The position numbers were made by a program, and so were the translations under genes. A stretch of 53,714 bases of DNA. Source: Micavibrio sp. UBA2705 (GTDB taxonomy: Bacteria; Pseudomonadota; Alphaproteobacteria; Micavibrionales; Micavibrionaceae). Below the pieces are notes generated by a model. It was given only the letters and a program-made list of their open reading frames with translations, made no database searches and was not told the DNA's origin. This document shows positions 25,905-33,812 of this stretch, piece by piece (positions within the stretch are counted from its first letter, which is position 1; every line of letters begins with the position of its first letter). The stretch lies in contig DELD01000032.1 in the NCBI GenBank assembly GCA_002354205.1, forward strand, positions 33,125 to 86,838, written 5' to 3'.

Positions 25905-26798
25905 TCAGTGGTTTGTTATAAGTACCAGAAGCGCTGCACTAGCGACAAGACCGTAACCTGCCCATATGTTGGAGGCTTCTTTATGCTTAGCGAACTTGTA
26001 ATATAGGCTGACCCAGAGCGGGTTTGTAAAAATAAGCGCGCTGACATAGCTCGGATTCGGGGTAAGGCTCATCGCCGCGCTTTTGGCGAAATTTGCTATG
26101 ATGAACAGTCCGCCAATTATAATGCCGGTGCGCACAGCTTGCGCGGTAAACAGCCCAGAGATGCATAATGTACTGCCTTTATGGCTTAGTGACAGGCTTA
26201 GCGCTGAAATAATTACGGCCTGTATCCATGAATAAGTCACGATGCCGCCAATAAAGGGCGATGCATCCATCGCTGTTTTATTGAGAATATCAACGCAGGC
26301 GGCGCAAAGGATGATCGGCACATAAAACTTGGCTGCCGCGCGGCTCACGGGGCAGCGCCGCATATAAAAAGCACTAAGCGCACCAATAAGCAGCGCGCCT
26401 ATAATCGCGAAGCTCTGCGCGGGGCGGGCGAATATGTCAGCCCTGCTTTCCGCGCTAATCACGATCCAGATTAAGAAGATAAGCCATATAGCAAAAGGCT
26501 TCATACGGGTAACGACCCCCGCGCCAAAAGTAACGGAGGCTTCAAAGTTCTTTGTATCGCTATATGTTACAATAAAGGATGTCGCAATCGCCGCGATATA
26601 AAATAGCGGCGCTGTCGGCAGTTCAATAAACAGTAAGCATGGCGTTAATAAAATAAGCGGCATGAAACCGCGCCAAAATGTCTTTGTTAATGCGGGCAAT
26701 TGTAAAAACTGCGAGAAAACATAAATCGCGGCAACACAGACGCTGCTGCATAAAGCAAAGATCCACCAGCCTTGTTGTAATAAAAACGCTGTAATCAA
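25905..26798 (-). CDS. EamA/DMT-like multi-pass membrane protein
   Basis: 297 residues with about ten predicted transmembrane helices and little soluble sequence, the layout of drug/metabolite transporters with two five-helix halves. The C-terminal half carries PNPSYVSALIFTNPLWVSLYY and ends IWAGYGLVASAALLVLI, typical of EamA domains; the N-terminal half is less regular. No substrate can be named. The start is a TTG at 26798, 5 nt after the pyk stop; the next in-frame ATG would remove the first helix, so TTG with translational coupling is the better choice. Confidence 0.72.
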   Translation of the reverse strand: MITAFLLQQGWWIFALCSSVCVAAIYVFSQFLQLPALTKTFWRGFMPLILLTPCLLFIELPTAPLFYIAAIATSFIVTYSDTKNFEASVTFGAGVVTRMKPFAIWLIFLIWIVISAESRADIFARPAQSFAIIGALLIGALSAFYMRRCPVSRAAAKFYVPIILCAACVDILNKTAMDASPFIGGIVTYSWIQAVIISALSLSLSHKGSTLCISGLFTAQAVRTGIIIGGLFIIANFAKSAAMSLTPNPSYVSALIFTNPLWVSLYYKFAKHKEASNIWAGYGLVASAALLVLITNH

Positions 26799-26803
26799 CA
26801 GGG

Positions 26804-28258
26804 TTACTCTGATTTATCCAGATTTTTACCAACCGTCGCAATGCGTAGAGAGTTAGTCGTCCCTGTCATGCCAAATGGCACGCCCGCCGTAATAACAAGG
26901 CGTTCATCTTTATGAGCAAGGCCTTCTTTATACGCATAGGTGCAGGCCATGGTGACGGCCTTGGCGAAGCTATCGACAACATCCACATGCACGCTATGCA
27001 CGCCGTAACTCAGCGCAAGGCGGCGCGTGGTTTCCAAATGCTGGGAGAGGGTCAAAATTGGCTGCGAAGGACGCATACGCGCTGCGCGCTGCGCGGTAGA
27101 GCCTGATGCAGTGAAGTTAGCGATGCATGCAACGCCAATATCCTGTGCAATGTGATAGGCCGATGACGTAATCGCATCTGATGGATCTTTAATATGTGCA
27201 GGGCGGTCAGCGGCCATTAATTTTTGATATAGTTCATCTTGCTCCACACTGCGGCAGATACGATCCATGATTTCAACTGATTCTAATGGGTATGCACCTG
27301 CTGCGGTTTCAGCGGAGAGCATCACAGCGTCCGCGCCATCATATACGGCTGTTGCAACGTCAGAGGCCTCTGCGCGCGTGGGGCGTGCATTTTCAATCAT
27401 CGATTCGAGCATCTGCGTTGCGACAATGATCGGCTTGCCTGTGCCGCGCGTCATACGCACGATTTTCTTTTGCCATGCAGGGACTTGCTCTGGCGGAATT
27501 TCAACGCCAAGATCGCCGCGCGCGAGCATGATGCCATCAGAATGTTCTAGAATCTCAGAAAAGCATTCAAGCGCTGAGGGTTTTTCTATCTTTGCCATTA
27601 ACGCCGCCCGACCTTTAATAAGGTCTTTGGCGTATTTAACATCATCGGCGGTTTGCACGAATGATTGTGCAATCCAATCCACACCCATTTCGAGCGCTGC
27701 CTCAAGGTCGATTTTGTCTTTTTCGGTTAGCGCATCAATCGGCAGTATGACATTGGGAATGTTAAAGCCTTTGCGGTCAGAAAGCTTTGAGCCTGATAAA
27801 ACTTCCGCGATAAGGTAATCATCGCCTTTTTCTTGTATCTTAAAACGCACTTTACCATCATCAAGTAAAATGTTTGACCCGATGGTAAGGGCGCTCATGA
27901 CTTCAGGGTGTGGCAAACATACGCGGCTTTCATTGCCTGGAGTTGGGTCAAGGTCAAGACGGATCGTCATGCCCTTGGTGAGGGAGATTTTTCCTTCTTC
28001 AAATGTGCCGAGCCTTAATTTTGGCCCTTGCATATCCGCGACAACGCATGTGGTGCGTTTAAACTTCTTCTCTAATTTGCGGATCATCGCAAGGCGCTCT
28101 TTATGATCCGCGTGTTCGCCATGTGAAAAGTTAAGGCGAAACGCATCAACCCCTGCGCAGAATAATTGCTCAATAATTTCTTCTGTGCTGGTTGCTGGCC
28201 CCATTGTGGCTAAAATTTTTGTATTGCGCTGACGTATGATTCTTTTTTTGTTGGACAC
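26804..28258 (-). CDS. pyk: Pyruvate kinase
   Basis: Makes ATP and pyruvate from phosphoenolpyruvate. Motifs: RNTKILATMGPAT near the N-terminus, FRLNFSHGEHADH, the catalytic-Lys segment MAKIEKPSALE, GIMLARGDLGVEIPPEQVP (metal ligands), and VMLSAETAAGAYP. The C-terminal allosteric domain is present. The ORF is open to a TTG at 28342, but that codon overlaps the -35 box of the apparent promoter. An ATG at 28279 has no ribosome-binding site, whereas the GTG at 28258 follows GGTGAG by 6 nt and gives a normal N-terminus (VSNKKRIIRQRNTK), so I start there. Likely co-transcribed with the DMT-like gene. Confidence 0.95.
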   Translation of the reverse strand: MSNKKRIIRQRNTKILATMGPATSTEEIIEQLFCAGVDAFRLNFSHGEHADHKERLAMIRKLEKKFKRTTCVVADMQGPKLRLGTFEEGKISLTKGMTIRLDLDPTPGNESRVCLPHPEVMSALTIGSNILLDDGKVRFKIQEKGDDYLIAEVLSGSKLSDRKGFNIPNVILPIDALTEKDKIDLEAALEMGVDWIAQSFVQTADDVKYAKDLIKGRAALMAKIEKPSALECFSEILEHSDGIMLARGDLGVEIPPEQVPAWQKKIVRMTRGTGKPIIVATQMLESMIENARPTRAEASDVATAVYDGADAVMLSAETAAGAYPLESVEIMDRICRSVEQDELYQKLMAADRPAHIKDPSDAITSSAYHIAQDIGVACIANFTASGSTAQRAARMRPSQPILTLSQHLETTRRLALSYGVHSVHVDVVDSFAKAVTMACTYAYKEGLAHKDERLVITAGVPFGMTGTTNSLRIATVGKNLDKSE

Positions 28259-28312
28259 CTGATTCTCACCCTCTTGCATGCGCGGTATGCTTACCGCGTC
28301 ATTATGATGTTG

Positions 28313-28342
28313 ATTATACTGTGATTTGCTCCCAAATAACAA
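28313..28342 (-). promoter_or_regulatory. Putative pyk promoter
   Basis: On the minus strand, -35 TTGTTA (28342-28337), 18-nt spacer, consensus -10 TATAAT (28318-28313). It places the transcription start near 28305, so the upstream in-frame TTG cannot be used. Confidence 0.6.
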
Positions 28343-28686
28343 GAGTCGATAAGAAATTAACTATGATGAGAATCGGGCTGTGCCTGCCGTGCCCACAGCC
28401 ATAGTAAAACGCTCTTCCACAGGCCATGGTTTTGATTCCATTGCATTTATATTACTTATACAATTGGTGTTTAAAAAAAGAGGTGATTTTTTTGCGCATT
28501 TGTTCTTAAAGTATAGCCATATTTTCGATCAGATTTATGTGATGTTTTAGCGGCGAGAGCCACTATATATAGGCGCAAAATTGGATAAGTTTTTTTTCGG
28601 ATATTTAGTCCCCAAAAAGACTCATAGCGTAAAACCCTGTGTTTAAACGATTCCAATAGCGTCAAGCAAAAAACTGCACAAAAATG
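28343..28686. other. Long AT-rich intergenic region between pyk and nrdA
   Basis: Contains a perfect 7-bp inverted repeat GGCTGTG (28376-28382)/CACAGCC (28394-28400) with no T tract, and a TA-rich palindromic core CACTATATATAG near 28561 that weakly resembles an NrdR half-box pair but lies far from the promoter. A 78-codon minus-strand frame here is AT-driven and not convincing. No RNA gene recognised. Confidence 0.35.
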
Positions 28687-28727
28687 ACAAAATATATTTT
28701 TGCACAAAACACGATATGTAGTATGTT
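28687..28727 (+). promoter_or_regulatory. nrdA promoter with tandem NrdR-like boxes
   Basis: Candidate -35 TTGCAC (28700-28705), 16-nt spacer, -10 TATGTT (28722-28727). ACACGATATGTAGTAT (28709-28724) matches 13 of 16 positions of the NrdR box consensus as I know it, and ACAAAATATATTTTTG (28687-28702) matches 12. Their centres are 22 bp apart, about two helical turns. The first overlaps the -35 end and the second fills the spacer, so repression by NrdR-dATP is expected. Confidence 0.5.
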
Positions 28728-28792
28728 GGTATTGTAATGATCACTAAGGATTGTGTTTCGCGCAATTTCGTTATCAACGCAAAAATTTGAAA

Positions 28793-28840
28793 TTACCACC
28801 CCGAAACCAAGCCATCAGGCCTTGCTTTTCAACGTGGTAA
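28793..28840 (+). ncRNA. Structured 5' leader of nrdA (candidate cis-regulatory RNA)
   Basis: TTACCAC (28793-28799) pairs perfectly with GTGGTAA (28834-28840). Inside, CAAGCC (28808-28813) pairs with GGCCTTG (28818-28824) with one bulged C and an ATCA loop, leaving single-stranded CCCGAAAC and CTTTTCAA on the two sides. The element lies about 50 nt before the nrdA ribosome-binding site. I do not recognise it as a known riboswitch class. Confidence 0.35.
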
Positions 28841-28891
28841 GTGTAACTGAATTATAAGGCCGTTTTAGGAGCCATTTTTAGGAGTATGTCT

Positions 28892-30718
28892 ATGTTTGAT
28901 GTCGCGCAGGTAGAAAGAGGAAATCGTATTCAGATTGATCGCAATCGGGATGAGAATCTAACTGAATTTGGTAAGGCTACTTTAGCAGACCGCTATTTAA
29001 TGCCCGAAGAAGCCTATCAAGACCTTTTTGCCCGTGTATGTATGTATTACGGTGATAATTCAGAACATGCACAGCGCGTTTATGATTACATGTCAAAATT
29101 ATGGTTCATGCCTGCAACGCCAGTTCTTTCAAATGGCGGCACGAATCGCGGCCTACCGATTTCTTGTTTCCTAAACGAAACTGGCGATGCACTCGACAGC
29201 ATTGTTGAGCTTTGGAATGAAAATGTGTGGCTGGCTTCACTTGGCGGGGGCATTGGTTCTTATTGGGGGAACGTCCGTTCAATAGGTGAAAAAATTGGTC
29301 GCAATGGCAAGACATCAGGCATTGTACCGTTTATTCGCGTTATGGACTCGCTAACATTGGCGATTTCTCAAGGTTCACTGCGTCGTGGCTCTGCTGCGAT
29401 TTACTTGCCAATATGGCACCCTGAAATTGAAGAGTTTATCGAGCTGCGCCGCCCAACAGGTGGTGACCCGAACCGCAAAGCACTGAACTTACACCACGGC
29501 GTGCTTGTGACAGATGCCTTTATGCATGCGGTTGAACGCAATGAACAATGGGCGCTACGCTCACCAAAAGATAACGCGGTTATTTCAACTGTAAATGCAC
29601 GTGATTTATGGATACGTCTGCTGACTGCGCGTATTGAAACAGGCGAGCCCTATATTGTAAATATTGACCATGTAAATGACCAAATTCCTGCACATCATAA
29701 AATGGCAGGCCTTAGCGTTAAAATGTCAAATCTATGTTCAGAAATCACTTTGCCAACAGGTATTGACCACCTTGGTAATGACCGTACTGCCGTTTGCTGC
29801 TTATCATCGATTAACCTCGAGAAATATGATGAGTGGAAAGATGATGAAAACTTTGTCGAAGACATTATGCGCTTCCTTGATAATGTTCTTAGTGACTTTA
29901 TCGAAAAAGCGCCTGACAACATGGCAAAAGCAAAATACTCAGCCATGCGTGAGCGTTCAGTTGGTCTAGGCGTTATGGGCTGGCACTCTTTCCTTCAGCA
30001 GAAAAGCTTACCGATGGAAGGCGTAATGGCGAAAGTTTGGAATAAGCGTATTTTTGAACAAATCCGTACCCAAGCTGACAAAGCATCAAAAGTACTCGCT
30101 CAAGAGCGTGGCGCTTGTCCAGATGCAGCAGATTACGGTATTGAAGAGCGCTTCTCAAACAAAATGGCGATTGCACCAACCGCATCTATTTCGATTATTT
30201 GCGGCGGCGCTTCCCCAGGTATTGAACCAAATGCAGCGAATGCTTATACGCATAAAACGCTTTCCGGCTCGTTCTCTGTCAAAAACAAGTATCTTGTGCA
30301 GCTTTTGGAAGAAAAAGGTCAAAATACAGATGATGTTTGGTCATCTATTTTTACAAATGAAGGCTCCGTGCAGCATTTAGACTTCCTTGATGATCATGAA
30401 AAAGATGTCTTTAAGACAGCTTTCGAACTCGATCAACGCTGGCTTATCGAACATGCCGCAGACCGCGCCGAATTTATTTGTCAGGCACAGTCTTTAAATA
30501 TCTTCTTACCTGCAAATGTGCATAAGAAAGACTTGCATGAAATTCATTATTTGGCATGGAAAAAAGGCGTTAAATCGCTTTATTACTGCCGCTCTAAATC
30601 AATTCAGCGCGCAGAAAGTGATGCGAGCTGGAAGCGTGGTTCGAGCATAGCGCCAGATAATTTAAGAGAGCCAGAACTTGGCGAAACACAGTACGAAGAA
30701 TGTTTATCTTGCCAATAA
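28892..30718 (+). CDS. nrdA: Ribonucleoside-diphosphate reductase, large (alpha) subunit
   Basis: Reduces ribonucleotides to deoxyribonucleotides together with a radical-supplying beta subunit. About 608 residues, shorter than the ~760 of E. coli NrdA, because the N-terminal ATP-cone (overall activity site) is absent. Active-site residues are present: Cys92 (PISCF), Asn280-Leu-Cys282-Ser-Glu284, Cys302 (AVCCLSS), the Tyr-Tyr pair in SLYYCRS that passes the radical, and the C-terminal Cys604/Cys607 pair (ECLSCQ) for re-reduction. The ATG at 28886 has AGGAG only 1 nt upstream, so I choose the ATG at 28892 (7-nt spacing). No nrdB follows; a terminator closes the transcript. Confidence 0.95.
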   Translation: MFDVAQVERGNRIQIDRNRDENLTEFGKATLADRYLMPEEAYQDLFARVCMYYGDNSEHAQRVYDYMSKLWFMPATPVLSNGGTNRGLPISCFLNETGDALDSIVELWNENVWLASLGGGIGSYWGNVRSIGEKIGRNGKTSGIVPFIRVMDSLTLAISQGSLRRGSAAIYLPIWHPEIEEFIELRRPTGGDPNRKALNLHHGVLVTDAFMHAVERNEQWALRSPKDNAVISTVNARDLWIRLLTARIETGEPYIVNIDHVNDQIPAHHKMAGLSVKMSNLCSEITLPTGIDHLGNDRTAVCCLSSINLEKYDEWKDDENFVEDIMRFLDNVLSDFIEKAPDNMAKAKYSAMRERSVGLGVMGWHSFLQQKSLPMEGVMAKVWNKRIFEQIRTQADKASKVLAQERGACPDAADYGIEERFSNKMAIAPTASISIICGGASPGIEPNAANAYTHKTLSGSFSVKNKYLVQLLEEKGQNTDDVWSSIFTNEGSVQHLDFLDDHEKDVFKTAFELDQRWLIEHAADRAEFICQAQSLNIFLPANVHKKDLHEIHYLAWKKGVKSLYYCRSKSIQRAESDASWKRGSSIAPDNLREPELGETQYEECLSCQ

Positions 30719-30752
30719 TCGGGATATTATAAGGGGACCAACATTCGGGAAG

Positions 30753-30780
30753 AGCCACGCATCGCGTGGCTTTTTCTTTT
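30753..30780 (+). terminator. Intrinsic terminator of nrdA
   Basis: Eight-bp stem AGCCACGC/GCGTGGCT with a 3-nt loop, running into TTTTCTTTT. It ends the transcript 35 nt after the nrdA stop, so nrdA is monocistronic. Confidence 0.9.
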
Positions 30781-30915
30781 GTTTACAATGGGTTGCTGCC
30801 GAAACTTGCGCGCCACCATATTTTTGTGTAGAATTACATAACATTTTGGTTGTGTATATAGCTTTGAAAGCGTAAAAGTAAAAGCGAAATAGTTTTAAAA
30901 GAAGGTTGATGTGAG

Positions 30916-31566
30916 ATGGTCAGTTTAAAAGAATTTGCAATAGTGTGTAGTTTAGGGGCAAGTACTGTATTGTCTGGTTGCGCAAGCTCATCACCAACAG
31001 GGTATCAAGGCACGGGGGCATTATATGACCCGCCAACGAATGCAGCGCAAAGCCAGCAACAGCAGCAGCGCGTGCCAGAAGGCATGCTTGTCCGCCGCGA
31101 TTTTAACGGTGTCAGCCTAGAATTCTGTGATGCGAAAGATCAATTCATGCGTACATCAAAGGGCGTTGAATATTGTTTTGATAAAAACGATGTGAAATAT
31201 GCGCTGAATAAAAATCTTATCCCTGGTGAGCGCATCCAATATCAAGGGCCACAATATGGTCAACAAGTGATGAACCAGTTTATGCGCACAGTAAACCGTG
31301 GCATCGAAGCACGCAGCAGCAATAATAGCACTATTCAGTTTGGACGTAATGGTAAGGGTGGTATCAACATGGTTGATGCGTTTATGAGCACGAATGAGTA
31401 TAAACGAAGCTGCTTTACATCATTTGCTTTCCTTGATGAAAATATGCAAATTAACGGTAACCTTAGAAAGTCGCCAGCGCAGCTTGGTACTTATGATAAC
31501 TGCGTTAAAGAATTAAGAACACAAACAACAATCCGCCGCGCAGGGCCTATTACGATTAACTTCTAA
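30916..31566 (+). CDS. Lipoprotein of unknown function
   Basis: 216 residues with a clear lipoprotein signal (lipobox VLSG-Cys22, then Ala-Ser). After a short Gln/Ser/Pro-rich linker (about 35-55, ending QQQQQRVPEG) comes a conserved-looking region with three cysteines (LEFCDAKDQ, VEYCFDKND, RSCFTSF) and a fourth in YDNCVKEL, which could form disulfides in the periplasm. The region QQVMNQFMRTVNRGIEAR is helical. No family recognised. Monocistronic: it lies between the nrdA terminator and its own terminator at 31593. Confidence 0.8.
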   Translation: MVSLKEFAIVCSLGASTVLSGCASSSPTGYQGTGALYDPPTNAAQSQQQQQRVPEGMLVRRDFNGVSLEFCDAKDQFMRTSKGVEYCFDKNDVKYALNKNLIPGERIQYQGPQYGQQVMNQFMRTVNRGIEARSSNNSTIQFGRNGKGGINMVDAFMSTNEYKRSCFTSFAFLDENMQINGNLRKSPAQLGTYDNCVKELRTQTTIRRAGPITINF

Positions 31567-31592
31567 ATGCGGCGCAGTGAAATTTAATAAAG

Positions 31593-31625
31593 AAGCGGTA
31601 GGTTATATACTTTATCGCTTTTTTT
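31593..31625 (+). terminator. Intrinsic terminator of the lipoprotein gene
   Basis: AAGCGGTA (31593-31600) pairs with TATCGCTT (31613-31620) including one G-T pair, 12-nt loop, followed by five more T. Located 27 nt after the stop codon. Confidence 0.7.
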
Positions 31626-31689
31626 GTGCGCCTATGCTGTGTATGATAAGCCTTGTTATATCATGAATGTTTCAAGGATGCTTTTTACC

Positions 31690-32337
31690 ATGCGCAAATC
31701 ACTTATTCCTCTCGCCGTCTGTATACTTATCGCCACAGCCGGTTACTTCATATTCTCATCCACATCGCCAGATGGTGGCGCGGACAAAACATCCAAACAG
31801 GCTAAGATGTCAGGCAGCGATAAAGATACTTTGCATGAAACCATGAATGAAATGAAACAAAAGGCCGAATCTTATGATGAGAATTATGAATCCTTAGCCA
31901 TGTCACGCGCGGCAAGTGAACTTGCCGAAGACATGCTCGGTCAGGCGGATGATAAAGCAAAGCTAGAAACGGCTGCTGGGGTTTTTGCTGGCTATATGGT
32001 GCGTAATACCATGGGGTTAAAGGCCTATTGTGCAGGGCACGGCGTGGATGTATCTCCATTCACAAACGCATTTAAAGCACAGCACAAAGATATGGCTGAA
32101 ACCGCTGAGAAATATTATGTGATAGAAAACCAAATGCAGGCTATTTACGATGAAATGAAAGACACACTTACAAAATTGATTGATCAGGAAATGAGCGATG
32201 TCGCGGCAATGATGGGCTATAAAAGCAATGCACAAAGCTGCGAGTGGATGAACAGCTCGGCCGAGCAGGTTCTTGAACATGCCAAGTTTGAAAAAGCTGT
32301 CCCCGCGGCTTATGCTGTTTTGGCGGGCGCGCAGTAA
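31690..32337 (+). CDS. Membrane-anchored protein of unknown function
   Basis: About 215 residues. An N-terminal hydrophobic segment (PLAVCILIATAGYFIF, about 6-21) anchors or exports the protein, and the rest is strongly helical and charged (MNEMKQKAESYDENYESLAM, then YYVIENQMQAIYDEMKDTL), suggesting a helical bundle or coiled coil. Two cysteines (LKAYCAGHG and AQSCEWMNS) may pair in the periplasm. The ORF is open from 31624, but I prefer the ATG at 31690: it gives a normal basic-then-hydrophobic N-terminus, and AAGGA lies 11 nt upstream. ATG codons at 31663 and 31678 are alternatives. No family recognised. Confidence 0.72.
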   Translation: MRKSLIPLAVCILIATAGYFIFSSTSPDGGADKTSKQAKMSGSDKDTLHETMNEMKQKAESYDENYESLAMSRAASELAEDMLGQADDKAKLETAAGVFAGYMVRNTMGLKAYCAGHGVDVSPFTNAFKAQHKDMAETAEKYYVIENQMQAIYDEMKDTLTKLIDQEMSDVAAMMGYKSNAQSCEWMNSSAEQVLEHAKFEKAVPAAYAVLAGAQ

Positions 32338-32472
32338 CAAACGCTAAGTAAAGGGGCGATTATGCGCCAGCGTGCATGATCGCCTCTTGCGCAAAGCTGT
32401 ATAATTTTGTACTGAAAGACATGCATTTATAAATGGCACGCATATAGCGCGTGCTGGGTAAAGGAGATAGCT

Positions 32473-33738
32473 ATGGTTATGCTGCCACACATACAGCGCC
32501 ACAAAACCCACGCGGTTAAGGTCGGGAACGTCACCATTGGCGGCGGCGCGCCTGTCGTCGTGCAAAGCATGACCAATACAGATACGGCGGATGTCGGCGC
32601 GACTGTACAGCAAATCAAAGAGCTTTCTTATGCGGGTTCAGAAATTATCCGCATCACCGTCAATAATGATGAAGCCGCTGCCGCCGTGCCGCTGATCAAA
32701 GAAGAGCTGATCAAGCAGCGTATTTATGTGCCGCTTGTCGGCTGCTTCCATTATAACGGCCATGATTTATTGGAGCGCTATCCTGATATGGCGCGCGCAC
32801 TTGATAAATACCGCATTAACCCTGGAAATGTCGGCTTTGGCACGAAAAAAGATAAACAATATGCAATGATTATTAATGCGGCGATTAAGCATGATAAAGC
32901 TGTGCGCATTGGCGTCAATTGGGGCTCTTTGGATCAAAACTTATCAACCCACCTCATGGACGAAAACGCGAAATTAGATAATCCGCTACCCGCTGACGCT
33001 GTTATGCGTGAAGCCTTAGTGCGCTCCGCTATTATGAGCGCCGAGCAAGCCGAAGAGCTTGGCCTTGGCAAAAACAAAATCATCCTCTCTGCCAAAGTCA
33101 GCCGCGTGCAAGATTTAATAGCGGTATACCAAGAGCTTGCGCGTCGCTGTGATTATGCGCTGCATCTGGGGCTGACTGAAGCGGGAATGGGCTCAAAAGG
33201 CATCGTCGCCACGGCGGTAGGTGAAGGCATATTGTTACAAATGGGCATTGGTGACACGATCCGCGCTTCGCTCACCCCGAAAATTGGTGAGCCGCGCACT
33301 TTGGAAGTTAAAGTCTGCCAAGAATTATTGCAGGTCATGGGCATACGCTCATTTTCCGCGCAGGTGAGTGCCTGTCCCGGCTGTGGGCGCACCACCAGCA
33401 CCGTGTTCCAAGAACTCGCGCAGGATATTCAAAAATCATTGGATGATAATATGCCCGCATGGCGCAAATTATACCCAGGTGTTGAAAGTATGAACGTTGC
33501 CGTGATGGGCTGCATCGTCAACGGCCCAGGGGAGAGCAAACATGCCGATATTGGCATATCCCTGCCTGGTACAGGCGAAAGCCCTGTCGCGCCCGTTTTC
33601 ACTGACGGTAAAAAATCTCACACATTGCGCGGTGACAATATCGCCGCTGAGTTCCACGCATTGGTCGAAGAATACGTCAAGACGCGCTATGGCGCTGGGG
33701 CTGAGACGTCTGACGATAAGAAGACGGGGACAGCTTAA
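32473..33738 (+). CDS. ispG: 4-hydroxy-3-methylbut-2-enyl diphosphate synthase
   Basis: Penultimate step of the MEP isoprenoid pathway; a cytoplasmic iron-sulfur enzyme. 421 residues. The N-terminal TIM-barrel part shows VVVQSMTNTDTAD and INPGNVGFGTK; the cluster ligands lie in CPGCGRTT (about 300-307) and GCIVNGPGES (about 345-354). The ATG at 32473 follows AGGAG by 6 nt. A TATAAT at 32400-32405 may be its -10 element, with a poor -35, and a 6-bp hairpin (GCACGC/GCGTGC, 32436-32454) lies just before the ribosome-binding site. polA follows after about 75 nt with no terminator, so the two may be co-transcribed. Confidence 0.96.
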   Translation: MVMLPHIQRHKTHAVKVGNVTIGGGAPVVVQSMTNTDTADVGATVQQIKELSYAGSEIIRITVNNDEAAAAVPLIKEELIKQRIYVPLVGCFHYNGHDLLERYPDMARALDKYRINPGNVGFGTKKDKQYAMIINAAIKHDKAVRIGVNWGSLDQNLSTHLMDENAKLDNPLPADAVMREALVRSAIMSAEQAEELGLGKNKIILSAKVSRVQDLIAVYQELARRCDYALHLGLTEAGMGSKGIVATAVGEGILLQMGIGDTIRASLTPKIGEPRTLEVKVCQELLQVMGIRSFSAQVSACPGCGRTTSTVFQELAQDIQKSLDDNMPAWRKLYPGVESMNVAVMGCIVNGPGESKHADIGISLPGTGESPVAPVFTDGKKSHTLRGDNIAAEFHALVEEYVKTRYGAGAETSDDKKTGTA

Positions 33739-33812
33739 GGCTTTCGCTGGCTTATTTTGCGGTTTTGCGCCATTGTACTTTCATGGAAACAGCACAAAAA
33801 ACGAGTCCCGTA

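Noticed and set aside
28376..28400. Inverted repeat GGCTGTG/CACAGCC as a terminator
   Set aside because: No T run on either strand; left as a simple repeat in the intergenic entry.
28471..28707. 78-codon minus-strand frame upstream of nrdA
   Set aside because: Lies across the nrdA promoter region in AT-rich DNA, has no ribosome-binding site and no protein-like composition.
32434..32449. Possible sigma-54 promoter before ispG (TGGCACG with GG-N10-GC spacing)
   Set aside because: The -12 part matches poorly, the predicted start would be only about 13 nt before the ATG, and a 7-mer match is expected several times by chance in 54 kb.
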